From positions 53,456,693 through 53,520,692 of the forward strand of contig CM039122.1 of the NCBI GenBank assembly GCA_022036555.1: a stretch of 64,000 bases of DNA, read 5' to 3'. The position numbers were made by a program, and so were the translations under genes. This stretch comes from Microstegium vimineum (lineage: Eukaryota > Streptophyta > Magnoliopsida > Poales > Poaceae). This document shows, piece by piece, positions 32,675 to 45,720 of the stretch. Numbering within the stretch: the first letter of the stretch is position 1; every line of letters begins with the position of its first letter. The notes under the pieces were generated by a model. The model was not told the DNA's origin and did not search any database. It worked only from the letters and a program-made list of their open reading frames with translations.

Positions 32675-34928
32675 CTATCCTACTGCAATAATTCTCGCTA
32701 AGAAGAATGCCCATGTTGTGGCAATTCCACCCAGAAGGTAATGGGTTACTCCTACAGCACGTCCTTGTATAATGCTCAAGGCTCTAGGCTGAGTAGCAGG
32801 AGCAACTTTTAATTTGTTATGAGCCCAAACGATAGATTCAATGAGTTCTTGCCAATAACCACGACCGCTGAATAAAAACATTAAACTGAAAGCCCAAACA
32901 AAATGAGCGCCTAAGAAAAAAAGACCATATGCAGATAATGAAGAACCATAAGACTGAATTACTTGGGATGCCTGCGCCCACAAGAAATCTCGAAGCCAAC
33001 CATTAATCGTAATGGAACTCTGCGCAAAGTTTCCCCCTGTGATATGAGTTACTATCCCTTGATCACTTACAGTACCCCAAACATCCGATTGCATTTTCCA
33101 ACTGAAATGGAAAATGACTACCGAAATAGAATTGTACATCCAGAATAGACCTAAGAAAACATGATCCCAGGCGGATACTTGACATGTTCCCCCTCGCCCA
33201 GGTCCGTCGCAAGGGAAGCGAAAGCCAAGATTTGCTTTATCAGGTATCAGACGGGAACTGCGAGCAAATAAAACACCTTTCAAAAGTATTAATACAGTCA
33301 CATGGATGGTAAATGCGTGAATGTGATGGACTAAAAATTCTGCGGTTCCTAATGGAATAGGTAACAAAGCTACTTTGCAGCCTACAGCTACTAACTCGCC
33401 GCCTCCCCACGTTAAGCTGGTACTTGTTGTTGCACCAGGAGCTATTGCGCCAGGCGCGCCAGCATGGATATTCTGTATCCATTGAACAAAGACGGGTTGT
33501 AATTGTATGGCGGTATCCGAAAACATATCTTGGGGACGGCCTAAAGCACTCATGGTATCATTATGAATGTACAAGCCAAAACTGTGAAAACCCAGAAATA
33601 TACATACCCAGTTAAGGTGGGATATGATAGCATCGCGGTGTCTAAGGACGCGATCTAATAGATCGTTGTATCGAGTAGTTGGATCATACTCTCTTACCAT
33701 AAAAATGGCTGCATGTGCAGCAGCACCAACTATTAGAAATCCGCCAATCCACATGTGGTGTGTGAACAAGGAAAGTTGTGTACCATAGTCAGTAGCTAGG
33801 TATGGATAGGGGGGCATAGAGTACATATGATGAGCTACAACAATAGTTGTAGAGCCTAGCATAGCTAGGTTAAGAGATAATTGAGCATGCCATGACGTTG
33901 TTAGGATTTCATAGAGACCTTTATGGCCTTGTCCTGTAAATGGGCCCTTATGAGCCTCCAAAATATCTTTAAGTCCATGACCAATACCCCAATTGGTCCT
34001 ATACATATGACCAGCGATCAGGAAAAGAATAGCAATAGCTAAATGATGGTGTGCAATATCGCTCAACCATAGACCACCGGTTATTGGATCTAGTCCTCCG
34101 CGAAAACTAAGAAATTCCGCATATTTGGACCAATTCAAGGTGAAAAAGGGGGTTGCTCCTTCGGCAAAACTAGGATAAAGTTGAGCCAAAAGGTCATGAT
34201 TCAAGATAAATTCATGAGGAAGTGGTATCTCTTTAGGATCAACCCCAGCGTCTAGAAATTGGTTAATCGGTAAAGATACATGGATTTGGTGTCCCGCCCA
34301 AGAAAGAGACCCAAGTCCTAATAACCCCGCTAAGTGGTGATTCAACATGGATTCTACATCTTGGAACCAGGCCAATTTGGGAGCGGCTTTGTGATAATGG
34401 AACCAACCGGCAAAAAGCATTAACGATGCAAAAATCAATGCACCAATTGTGGTACAATAGAGTTGTAATTCACTAGTTATTCCGGATGCTCGCCAAATCT
34501 GGAAAAAAAACAGAGGTTATTTGGATTCCTCGGAAACCCCCGCCTACATCACCATTCAAAATTTCTTGTCCTACTATTGGCCAAACTACCTAAGCACTGG
34601 GTCCAATGTGAGTAGGATCGCTTAGCCATGCTTCATAATTGGAAAAACGGGCACCGTGGAAGTACATGCCACTCAACCAAAGAAAGATAATGGAGAGTTG
34701 GACGAAATGAGCACTAAAGACTTTTCGGGAGATCTCCTCCAAATCACCGGTATGACTATCGAAATCGTGAGCATCAGCATGTAGGTTCCAGATCCAAGTG
34801 GTAGTATCGAGGCCCTTAGCTATTGTTCTTGAGAAATGCCCGGGTCTGGCCCATTCCTCAAAAGATGTTTTTACAGGATCCCTATACACAACAATTTTAA
34901 CTTCTGGTTTCGACGGACGAATAATCAT
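32675..34928 (-). pseudogene. psaA: Plastid-derived psaA, nonsense and frameshift
   Basis: Full-length psaA (about 750 codons) from MIIRPSKPEVKIV at 34928 to the stop at 32675. Codon 113 is TAG at 34592-34590 where PsaA has Gln, a C to T type change. A 1-base insertion in the T run at about 34503-34512 (minus strand) shifts frame. After it the frame is open again from about 34445 to the end. Several missense changes are seen against the conserved PsaA sequence (for example FGQLS to FVQLS). The neighbour psaB follows with the usual short spacer, as in the plastid operon. Confidence 0.93.
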
Positions 34929-35529
34929 TAAGTCCTCCTCTTTCCAGACAAGACATACAAAGAGACCCGCCAACTGTCTTTTTATTGAATCTTTTAAAGA
35001 TAGATATTATAATTAGTCCTTTTCTTTACTATCTACCGTCCTTCTATTTTTTTAGTTATTCACTGGAGCAATTATATATTGAAGTCAATCCAAGGCAAGT
35101 GTTCGGATCTATTATGACATAAGGATTAGGTGCCTAATGGACATTGGTTATTCTGGAAAATTATTTCCTGACATAACAAAAAAATATTTTTTTACGTTTT
35201 AATTTAAGAAGCTAGTGTATTTTTTTCTAAGGGTATAAGCCCCTATCTACATCTACTTTCCTTTAGTGAGCATAATAAAGATTTTTTGATTCGATTCCAA
35301 ATTCCAAGATAACTCATTAGAATTATTAATAAGACCGTCCTGATATATTAGGTAGGAATATTTAGATTGCCTACTTTTATGTACTTTATTACTTCTGTTC
35401 CAGAGCCTATCCCTATTGTTTATCCTTATGAAATATGATATAAAATTGAAGGTAGAAGAAAGGGATATAATGAAATTCTTGATTCGATCTTCAAACAAAC
35501 CACCCTTTTTATGAAAATGGAGAGTGGTC

Positions 35530-37526
35530 TTATTCAAATTCAAAGCGCTTCGTAATCTTTAACCAGTTCTGTGCTTCAATATAATTTTCTGGAGTAAGTA
35601 CTATAGCTTGTTTCCAATACTCAACAGCTTGATCAAACCACGCTTCCACAATTTCCGAATCGCCCTGTAGAATGGCCTGTTCTCCTCGGTCGGAATAGGC
35701 AGTTCCTTTCCCTAGAACTGTACTTGAGAGTTTCCTACCTCATACGGCTCAGAAATTGCTATCTAAATTTCCCCTATCTTAACTGAATTCGATTTCTCAA
35801 AAATCAATCCAATTTCTTCTTGGGTTAAGCAGAAGAAGTTAATTACCTAAGTTTCAAACCCTAATTTTGATCAATAATCAGTTTGATCTTTTCTCCCACC
35901 TTCAGAAGAATGAAGCATAGATAGACCTATATCATTCGTTCGAATTTTCTGAAAGGTAATTATCTCGGTTTCGTTTCTTTCATATATGAAATTTCTATAG
36001 AATCCTGGAAAAAGACCTTTTTCCATAAGAAATAAAAAAGAACTTACTATCTTTGGGATCTGATACTACACCACTGCTTAATCCCTTAGTGGATCGGCTT
36101 TATTACATAAGCGGATTCCTAAATTTTGTCCCATATCGTGGTATAATGAAGCAGTTTTTTTAGTTGTATCGACCCGGTCGCTCACTAATTGATCTTTACA
36201 GTGTTTTCTCTATCAATTTCAGCTTTATCCATAGAATAGTAGTATAGGCTCTACTTTCTTCCTATTTTGATTCTCGTGAAGTGTCCTTCCTTCCTACAGC
36301 TGATAGGGTAAAATCGTTGTTTTGACGATCCCTATGTAGAAAGCCCTCTTTTCTAGTATTCACTAGAAAATTTCCTCCTTTCTTTTTTTTCTTCTTTCTA
36401 TAGTGGAGATAGTCGCACGTAATGACAGATCACGGCCATATTATTAAAAGCTTGCGGTAAGAAGGGGTTTCGTTCTAGCGTCCGGAAATAATATTCCAAA
36501 GCCTTTGTATGCTCTCCATTGCTTGTGTGTATAAGGCCTATGTTATATAGTATATAACTTCGATCATAGGGATCAATTTCTAGTCGCGTAGCTTCATAAT
36601 AATTCTGCAAAGCTTCCGCATAATTTCCTTCGGATTGAGCCAACATCCGTTACGGTCGTTCATTCTATTCAAAAAATCTCCGTTCCAAAACCGTACATGA
36701 GGTTTTCATCTCATACGTCTTCTCCCTTCTATACTCTCATACGTCTTCTCCCTTCTATACATAGTACAAAGCGAAAAATCTATAGAATAAAAATAGAATT
36801 AGTCCCATCTCATTATGGACCGAAGGGGGCTGGTATTTTTCCAAGAAATCTCTAGCCAACCTTCCCCCAAGAGGTTTTTCTTAACACCAATGAATTCTAT
36901 TAATGCTAGAGGAAAATGATAGCTCCAAGAATTTCTTTGTTCTCAACGCCTCCTATTTAGAGGAATTAGCCACTTCAACGACCTTTGATGGTTATAAGGG
37001 TATCCAAAGTACAAACCTGATGGTTGTTTGTTATCCCAACCATTCTTCCCAACCCTGATACCAATCAGGAAAGGGCTAATTTCTAACAAAGTTTTTCTCT
37101 TGTTGATCCCTATTTCGTGGTGTAGTGCTTTTCTCCCCCTATGCTGCCTATTGGTACTAGTAGAGTCGGATTGGCCTGTAATACAGAACCTATCATGTAG
37201 GTGTAACCTTTCTCTCAATACTCAAATCTACAATTGAAGCATCTGAGGCCACATCAATCGAGGATACACGACAGAAGGAATTGTTAGTTCACCTCACCTT
37301 CCCCAAGCGTGGGTTTCCTTTACAAATTTTGTTCTCTATGTGAACCCTCTCTCTTTCTCGTAAGAATGAGATATAGGTAGGGCTAAAAAAAGAGTCAAAT
37401 CGCACCATCTCTATAATAAGTAAATGCCCTTTTTTCCCCGGAGGTTGTCAGAATTATTTGCAATAAAATATTGGCTACAATCGAGGTCTTATCAATGAAA
37501 TTTCCATTTATACGGGATCTAGGCAT
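35530..37526 (-). pseudogene. ycf3: Plastid-derived ycf3 (pafI), coding frame still open
   Basis: Ycf3 is a TPR protein for photosystem I assembly. Three exons with group II-type borders (gtgcg donors): 37526-37406, 36648-36419 and 35688-35530. Spliced, they give a full-length protein: MPRSRINGNFIDK start, TPR units in exon 2 (SEGNYAEALQNYYEATRLE, NGEHTKALEYYFRTLERNP), and RFEFE end. No stop or frameshift is seen. Some missense changes fit C to T decay, such as MLAQSEG where plastids have MSAQSEG. As its group II introns would not be spliced in the nucleus and no transit peptide is present, it is classed as a pseudogene. Intron 2 is 730 bp and intron 1 is 757 bp. Confidence 0.88.
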
Positions 37527-38106
37527 AATTCCCAACCCATTCCATATAGAATTCTTTTCATTCTATCACAAAATAACATAAAAACAAAACATTTGATTCT
37601 TATAAATCGATCCATATGCTCTAAATGGATAAGAGAGGTATGGATTTTCCGCTCAGCTCAAATTGTCTCCTTTTCCTTCTGTTTGGACAAGAAGAGATAT
37701 GAAATATTTGACTAAGACTGGATTTCATTCCACTTTCCTATTTCTCAACAACAACTTATCTCATCAGCTATTTCGCGTTTTCAAAGTCATTAATTGCCCC
37801 ATACCCCTTTTATATTTAGATTGTATGGCGTAATGTACCTTATGCAAATAGAATTCTAGGGTTCCTTTATTTTCTATGGAATAAGAAGAATTCTCTTTTT
37901 ATTTTGGTTTTCCCCAAAGAAAAACTTTTCGAGGGAGTGGAATTCCTAATAAAAAAATACAGGATCCTTCCACTTAGATGAAAAGGAATTTTTCCATCCA
38001 ATCCAATAGAGCCATGGAATTCCCGAGCCGTTGTGGCTGTACCTGTACTATAGGAATACGAAAACTCGCTATTCACTCAGTTTATTTTCCATAATAAGAT
38101 TATGTA

Positions 38107-38193
38107 GGAGAGATGGCCGAGCGGTTCAAGGCGTAGCATTGGAACTGCTATGTAGACTTTTGTTTACCGAGGGTTTGAATCCCTCTCTTTCCG
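38107..38193 (+). tRNA. trnS-GGA: Plastid-derived trnS-GGA
   Basis: 87 nt class II tRNA, starts ggagagatggccgagcgg, anticodon in attggaact, long variable arm, ends ctctctttccg. The T arm reads gggtttgaatccc where plastids usually have gggttcgaatccc. Confidence 0.9.
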
Positions 38194-38414
38194 TTTCTCT
38201 TAATTCATCAATGTTAGCGATCATAATGTATCAAATTAAATAACAATTTATTCCAACAATAATACCTTTAATTAATAGAAATTCTCTATAGCAAATTACT
38301 GTGGTATGTAAAATACACATCGAGGAAATAACAAAAAAGAGCCCTTAGGTCGATTTAGTTCGGGAAAGGGGAAGGGGAAAAATATTCTATGAACCTTTCC
38401 TTTTTTCGTTAAGT

Positions 38415-38602
38415 TCAAGTCTGGCGAGAATAATATTCTACAACTAACAACTCATTTATTTTGAGACCGACCCACTTCCTATATAGAATTTTTTTTACTA
38501 GTCCTTTATATTGCAATGTGTCATCCGTCAAATGCTTTGGTAATTTGCCCGGATCGGATGAAGCAATATAATTTTGAACCAAACGTTTTGATCGTTGGTT
38601 AT
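38415..38602 (-). pseudogene. rps4: Plastid-derived rps4, 3' end only
   Basis: The last 62 codons of plastid ribosomal protein S4 (GKLPKHLTDDTLQYKGLV, WVGLKINELLVVEYYSRQT, stop at 38415). The 5' side is cut at 38602/38603 by the LTR of a chromovirus. Confidence 0.9.
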
Positions 38603-41600
38603 TGTTACACCCAATTTCAAGGACGAAATAGGATGCATAACATTATGTGTGCCCAGGAAGTAATCCACACATAAGTTCACAAATTACAAAGTATCATCAC
38701 AGAGTTTAATACATAGCGTACATAGATCCATTACATACATAAATAAAACAACGGAAGATACAACTAGTTCTCATGGAACTCCATCTCACAGGGAAGGTCA
38801 ACTGGTTGACCAAGCCTAGAAATCTTCAGGGTAGTCCTCAAAGCCTCCTGCTTCTGTTACCCATCCGGGATTTTTATCCAAAAGTTAAAAAGTAAACAAG
38901 CGTGAGCACATTCGTACTCAGCAGTATAACATGGGGTTATGAAGCTCAAAAGGATGACACTGGCTTACTGCGTTTAGCACTTTTAGTTAATCAAAGTTTT
39001 ATTATTAAGTAACATCAGGTTATGCTTAAGCCCCAAATGATCCCACTTATAACCTTGCCAAAGTTTAAAGAACATAAACATCATCATTATGGTGGCAACA
39101 GGAACAAAAAGATTGGTCAAGTTAATTAGTTAAACCATCAGTTTTCCGGGCCGCTCGTAACCGTGAGCACGACTGATATATCAGTTTTAACACTCTGCAG
39201 AGGTTGTGCATCTTTACCCGTGAGTCGTGTTGCCCCGAATGCCCGGGTTAATTACTCCCATAAACACTGCCAAGGTGAGTGGGTGGGGTTCACTATGAAA
39301 CCTTTCATAGTATCTCGTCTAACAAGATTAGGGCCGCTAGGATTGGCAAGGGGCGATAGAGCCCCCCTTCCGAGTAGCATAAAGACCGCAGCCTACGCTC
39401 AAACTCGGACAGAGGCCGCACTATAACCAGCTCGGCAAGAGCCTAATGCGCCATTTTCGGGTACCGCTAACGAGCTAGAAAAGAGCCTATTACTGAGTTA
39501 AAGCCAGAGCCATGTAGCTCTCACGGTAGCACTGTCAGTCCCAACTTTTGCCAACAGTGAGTTATTATAAAAAGGGTTATGTTCCAATTGCCATAAACAA
39601 GTTCACCAATTCATTCAGAGCATTAAATCATTTGGCAGGGATCATGTATCATTTCATATAGCACTAGCCATCTACCCATATGCATAACCCATAGGAGTCA
39701 AGGAATAGGTTTTCAATACTAAGGAAATTTACTATGGGTATCAAATTAAACACATGCACATGAAATCATTATTATGGTGAATAGGATAACAAGGTAGGTC
39801 CCATGCTATACTTGCCTTGATTCTCAAACTCCTGCTAGTCAAAGCACTCCTGATCAAAGAACTCCTGGTCACCACCAAACTCCTCACCGTCTGAACTCGA
39901 TCACGACATTGCAACAACACACATTCCAATTTGCATACATACCAAGCAAACAAAACTAATATTAGAACAGTACACCATCAACAGTAAACAGAGATAAAAG
40001 GTTTTTAAAAAGATAGTACGCACTGCTACAGTCATTTCAACGCGAATTTCACGAAAATCGGATTTAAAACGCAAAAGTTATGAATTAAACTAGTTCTCTA
40101 AGAGCATTTTATTAATTAAATTTAACCTCAATTTAAATATTTCAAACATGACTAACATAGAGTTTAACATGTAGAGAATTTCATTACGAATCTAACGCAA
40201 TTCGAATCGCTCAAATCAGATTTAAAACAAAGTTTTTATAAGCAAAACAGTGCAGTGGCAAATCTGTAATTAGTGAATTTCCATTTATTTCCCAAAATAA
40301 AATAAACCGATCGGAATTACGTTTCTGAACAGAGAAAACGTATTCGGTGAAAGGCGCCAGGGCTAAGGCGCGGGGCCGGCAGGGCTACCACGTGGTACTG
40401 CGTGACAGGCGCGGTCCACCGAGGGCACGTGGACCGTGTGCGGGACTCAGGTCCACCGATCCACCGTAGACAGGGGAACTTACCCCTTCGGAGATCTAAT
40501 CTCAGCCATCCAGACAAGATCCAACGGTGTAAAATAAAGGGGAAACTTTCCCCCGCCGCTGCACAGGCTTTTGATGGCGGCGCCATGGCGAGCAGAGGGC
40601 CGAGCTCGCCGGCGAACGTCGGAGTGACGTTCTCGTCCGCCTCGGTTTCAACCGGAAACACCGGTGTGTTCCACTTGCCCGTGCGGATTCGATGGGGTGC
40701 TCAGGCGAGACAGGGGACGGCCGAAGCATGGCGCACACGGCGGCGCCATGGTCGGTGTCGCTCGGGGTGTGCGGATGTGGCTATTCACGGGCTAGAAGAC
40801 GAATTGAGAGCACTGGGAGGTGCGGTGTGACCCTGCGGTGCCGGTAGGGTAACCGGGCGAGGCGGTGGGCGACCGAGGTGTGATGCCCACGGCGGTGCCT
40901 TTGACGGCGGCGCGGGGTACTCTCGGGTAAGGCCCTAGAGGCCATAATCTGACGAATTAGAGGCATGGGAAGGGAGAAGAGCTCACGGCGGACCTAACAG
41001 TGCGCTTGCTAGAGTGTTAAGAGGAGAGCAGAGGCTTGCCCGACGGCGTGCCATGGCCGGCGACGCGGGGCGCACGCGGGCAGTGCCACAGGGGCCGCAA
41101 TTCGCTGAATTGAGGACATGAGAGGGAGGAGAGGAGCACTGCGGTGCTTACCGAAACAACGAAAAGGGCGAAGACGGCTCGGGGCGGCTTGTCGGCGTGC
41201 AACGGTGGTCGGTGTCGGCAGAGCTCGCGCCGGCATGCGTTCTATGACCACCGATTAGATAACAGAGAGAGGAATTAGGCCGGGAAGGTTCGCGGGGAGA
41301 ACGTGGACACGGAACGGAACTCACCGAGGCGAATTAGGGCTCCGGTGTGGCCTCCTCAGCGACGGTGGCGGCGTTCGGCAGAGCTCGAGTTCAGCGGAGC
41401 AGAGGGTAAAGGGAGGGAAGGGAGAGGGGCGGTCTCTTTAAAACGCTAGGGAGCGTTCGGTTACGGCCGATGGATTCAGACGTGGGTGCGGGGCGAGAGG
41501 GAGAGGGACGTGCGGGCGGTTCCCGTTCGCTACGCGTCCGCGCGCGTACTCGGGCGAGCAGAGCGGGGTGGGAGGTTGGGAATGGTGCCGACAGGTGGGG

Positions 41601-42093
41601 TCCGGTTGGCAGCGAGAGAGGGAAGAGAGAGGCGGTTGGGAGTGGGGCTGACCAGCGGGACCAGGCTGTCAGCCGGAGAGAGAGCTCTGCGCCTTGCGCT
41701 CTTGGGCCGACCTGTTGGGCTGTGCCGAGAGAAAGAGAGGGAAAGGGGGAGTGGGCTGACAGAAGAAGAGGTAGAGAGCAGGCTGGGCTGGGCCTTCGGC
41801 CAAAACAGAAAAAGGGAGGGAGAGAGAGAGCTTAACTCCTTTCCTTTTTATTTTCTTTTTAAACTTTTCCAAAAACCTTTTTATTTGAAGTTTGAATTCA
41901 TTTGAAAATTTCCTTGAACACAAACACCACAAGATAAAAAAAATGCAACAGCATGTATGCATCATCATGTTACTAACTAGGATTAATTTTAATTCCATAA
42001 AAATTATTCTTCAACTAAATTACATGCTCACATATTTCTTGAATAAATTATTTTTATCCATTTTTAAATGCAATCAAATTTGTGGGTGTTACA
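38603..42093 (-). repeat. 3' LTR of the chromovirus, 3.49 kb
   Basis: Ends are a perfect inverted repeat, tgttacaccc at 38603 and gggtgttaca ending 42093. A length of 3491 bp fits Tekay/Del elements, which have long LTRs. The GC-rich section at 40300-41850 gives overlapping spurious frames on both strands. Confidence 0.88.
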
Positions 42094-42112
42094 ATTCTAC
42101 CCCCTTAAAGGA
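42094..42112 (-). promoter_or_regulatory. Polypurine tract of the chromovirus
   Basis: The minus strand reads cctttaagggggtagaat directly before the LTR start tgtaacaccc. Confidence 0.75.
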
Positions 42113-42138
42113 ATCTCGTCCTCGAGATTCAGACAAAC

Positions 42139-43898
42139 TTACTCGAACAGCTGCGGATAAGACTTTCTCAGGTCTTCTTCTCTTTCCCAAGTAGCCTCGT
42201 CTTCAGAGTACCGGTTCCACTGAACCTTGCACATCTTTATAACACGGCTCCTCGTAAACCTTTCCGCTGTTTCCAAGATTCTTATTGGGTACTCTTCATA
42301 TGTGAGATCTTCCTTTATGGTAAGCTCTTCTAGAGGTATCTGCTCCTCAGGTACCCTTAAGCATTTCTTCAACTGAGACACATGGAAAACATCATGTACT
42401 TCTGACAAATTCTCAGGTAACTCTAACTGATAAGCTACCTCTCCACGTCTCACGAGAATTTTGAAAGGTCCAACATATCTTGGAGCTAGCTTTCCTTTCA
42501 TATTGAACCTCTTTACACTTCTCATTGGAGACACTTTCAAATACACATAATCTCCAGTCTCGAATGACAGACCCCTTCTGCGGTGTCTGCGTAACTCTTT
42601 TGGCGGGATTGTGCAACTCTTAAGTTATCTCTTATTTTTCTTACTTGCTCTTCTGCATCTCGAAGAACATCCGGTCCAAACACCTGAGTCTCTCCGGTTT
42701 GGTTCTAGAATAAAGGAGTTCTGCACTTACGCCCATACAAAGCCTCATTTGGTGTCATTTTTAGACTATTCTGATAACTGTTGTTGTAAGAAAATTCAGC
42801 ATAGGGCAAACTCTTGTCCCAACTGGCACCATGTTGTAAAGCACATGCTCTCAACATATCCTCCAATATTTGGTTTGTCCTTTCTGTTTGTCCATCAGTC
42901 TGTGGATGATATGCTGTACTAAAAGTCAATTTTGTTCCCAAAGATTCCTGTAACTTCTACCAGAACTGTGATGTGAATTGGGTACCTCTGTCAGATACAA
43001 TCTTCTTAGGGACTCCATGTAAGCATACTATCCTTTCCATATATAGTTCTGCTAGTCTTGCGCCTGAGTAGTTAGTCTTCACTAATAGGAAGTGAGCAAC
43101 TTTAGTCAAGCGGTCCACAATTACCCAGATCGAGTCATATCCTCTCTGTGTACGTGGCAAACCGACAATAAAGTCCATTCCTACATCTTCCCATTTCCAC
43201 TCAGGTATTTTCATTGGCTGGAGTAAACCGACAGGTCTTTGGTGTTCTGCCTTCACTCTTTGACACATGTCACATAAGGCTACATATTCTGCTACATCCC
43301 TTTTTAATCCATACCACCAGTACTTTTCCTTTAGATCTAGGTACATCTTGGTACTTCCAGGATGTATAGAGTAAGTGGAATCATGTGCTTCTCGAAGTAT
43401 GGCATCACGGATAGACTTTACTTCGGGAACACATATTCTCTTTCCAAACCACAACGTACCATCATCATCCATCCTGAAACCTGGTGCTTTCCCTAGCACT
43501 ATATTCTCCGCAATATTTTTCAATCTCTGATCTTCCAACTGACCTTTACATATCTCTTGATCTAGAGTGGGTTCTATGATCATCTCCATTGTATTAATGG
43601 TAAATCCCAAGTTAAGAGATTCCACATCTGCACGCAATTCGGCAGGCATAAGCTTCATTCTTAACACATTAGCATAACTCTTCCTGCTAAGTGCATCAGC
43701 TACTACATTAGCCTTACCTGGATGATAATGTACTTCCAACTCATAATCTTTGATCAGCTCAAGCCAACGGCGCTGTCTCAGATTCAGATCTGACTGTGTG
43801 AAGATATATTTCAAACTCTTATGGTCTGTAAAGATATCACACTTATGCCCTATTATATAATGTCTCCATATCTTTAGAGCATGTACTACTGCTGCCAA
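42139..43898 (-). pseudogene. Chromovirus RNase H end, integrase and chromodomain, with stops
   Basis: From 43898: RNase H (TDHKSLKYIFTQSDLNLRQR, ADALSRK), integrase zinc binding (CDMCQRVKAEHQ), catalytic Asp (VGMDFIVGLP), second Asp (VSDRGTQFTS), then after a stop at 42957 the Glu region (YHPQTDGQTERTNQILE). A second stop is near 42705. The last open part (42546-42139) has the GPFKILxRxGxVAYxLELP motif and a C-terminal chromodomain (EYPIRILETAERFTRS, QWNRYSEDEATWEREEDL), the mark of chromoviruses, which directs integration to heterochromatin. Not functional. Confidence 0.92.
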
Positions 43899-44043
43899 TT
43901 CTAAGTCACTAAGTCATGAGTAGGATAATTCAGCTCATGCTTCCTCAACTGCCTGGATGCATATGCCACAACTTTTCCTTCTTGCATAAGCACACATCCA
44001 AGACCTAGACGAGAGGCATCACAGTAGATTGAGAAACTCTTGT

Positions 44044-45720
44044 TCAGATCTGGTATGTCAATACCGGGGCTGGGGTCAACCTTTTCTTCAACTCTTCAAA
44101 GTTCGTTTGACATTTGTCAGACCACACAAACTTGGCACTTTTCTCTAGCAGGGTTGTCATTGGTTTAGCTAGTTTTGAAAACCCTTCAATGAACCTCCTA
44201 TAGTATCCTGCTAAACCTAGGAAACTACGGATTTCGGTAACATTGGTTGGAGGGTTCCAGTTTAGAACATCACGTACCTTACTTGGGTCTACTGCTATAC
44301 CTCCATTAGAGACCACGTGACCCAAGAAAGACACTTCCCTCAACCAAAACTCACATTTACTTCTCTTTGCATACAACTGATTTTCTCTGAGCTTTTGCAA
44401 AACCATCCTCAGATGTTCAGCATGCTCCTCTTTAGTTTTAGAGAAAACTAGAATGTCATCTATGAACACTACCACAAATTTGTCCAAAAACTCCATGAAC
44501 ACCTTGTTCATCATGTACATAAAGTACGCAGGTGCATTAGTCAACCCGAAAGACATAACTGTATACTCATATAACCCATATCTTGTGGTAAAGGCTGTCT
44601 TAGGTATGTCTGCCGCTCGGATTTTTAATTGGTGGTATCCAGAGCGGAGATCTATTTTAGAGAACACACAAGCACCTTTCAACTGGTCAAACAAGTCATC
44701 TATTCTGGGCAAAGGATACTTATTCTTGATGGTAACTTCATTAAGAGACCGGTAATCCACACACATTCTCATGGTACCATCTTTCTTATCCACAAATATA
44801 ACTGGTGCTCCCCAAGGTGAAGAACTAGGGCGGATAAAACCCTTTTCTTGCAATTCACTAATTTGTTTCTTAAGTTCTTCTAATTCTTTTACCCCCATTC
44901 TATATGGTCTTTTAGCTATGGGTGCAGTACCAGGTAGAAGTTCAATAAGAAACTCAACATCACGATCAGGTGGCATACCTGGCAACTTTTCGGGAAACAC
45001 ATCCGGAAATTCCTCTACCACTTGTTCCTCATCAAAGGTATCTTCAGATATCTGGTTCAGAGTGGCTTTTGGTGGTGCTTGCATTTCTACCTCAACACAC
45101 ATCCTATCTCCATTAGGTGGTGTCACAACAACAGATCTTTCCTGACACTGAATCACAGCTCGATGTTGTTTCATCCAATCCATTCCCACAACAAGATCTA
45201 TTCCAGCTGTTGGTATCACAACTGGACTCACTTCAAAGTCTACCCCCCTTAGGGTAAGTCTAGTGGAAGGACTCCAAACAGAAGCTGGTATGCTACCCCC
45301 CGGTGAATTTACTTGCATACGGTTTTTCATGGCACGTAAAGATATACTATGCATTCTAACAAAAGCTTCAGATATGAAAGAATGCGAAGCACCAGAATCA
45401 AAGAGTACGGTAGCGCGGAATGAGTTGACATTAAACATACCCATCATGACCTCAGGTGCCTCCTGAGTGGTTTCAGCGGACACATGGTTCACTCTTCCGG
45501 TGTTTGGGGGTGGTTGGTACCTTCCTTTCTGCTGGTTGTTCTGATTCTGAGGTGCCTGCTGGTTCTGCTTCTCAGGGCAATTGTAAGACATATGCCCTTC
45601 TTTCCCACAACGGAAACACTTGTTGTTGTTACTGTTGTTGGGGTTGTTGTTCTTCACTGCCATAGCATTTGGATTCACTTGGCGCTGAGCTTGATTAGAG
45701 ACCTGCTGAGGTGGCGCTGC
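44044..45720 (-). pseudogene. Chromovirus zinc knuckle, protease and reverse transcriptase
   Basis: Open from about 45720 to 44044. Contains a CCHC knuckle (CFRCGKEGHMSYNC), aspartic protease (VLFDSGASHSFIS), and RT with KKDGTMRMCVDYRSLNE and the catalytic FIDDILVFS. It ends at a stop at 44044 just before RNase H. A frameshift near 45700-45720 separates it from gag (46396-45695), and another lies between it and the RNase H frame that opens at 43898. Confidence 0.92.

Larger units (their letters stand above)
28800..38602 (+). other. Nuclear-integrated plastid DNA (NUPT), two plastome blocks
   Basis: Block 1 (from about 28.8-29.0 kb to 32274) carries trnT-GGU, trnE-UUC, trnY-GUA, trnD-GUC and psbM in the grass order. 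Block 2 (32275-38602) carries the 5' part of psaB, psaA, ycf3, trnS-GGA and the 3' part of rps4. In a grass plastome these blocks are collinear but separated by petN through rps14 and most of psaB, roughly 20 kb. Nuclear location is shown by nonsense and frameshift changes in psaA, stop loss in psbM, and a retrotransposon inserted in rps4 at 38603. The left edge is not sharply visible. Confidence 0.92.

Noticed and set aside
35253..35543. Minus-strand ORF of 96 residues in the psaA-ycf3 spacer
   Set aside because: It is plastid intergenic spacer overlapping the end of ycf3 exon 3; no known plastid gene there.
28800..38602. Plastid contig contamination or a functional chloroplast region
   Set aside because: psaA carries a stop and frameshift, psaB and rps4 are cut, and a nuclear retrotransposon abuts rps4 directly. 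This is plastid DNA in the nucleus (unless the joints are misassembled).
40300..41905. GC-rich ORFs within the chromovirus LTR
   Set aside because: They lie wholly inside the LTR, overlap on both strands and show no domain.
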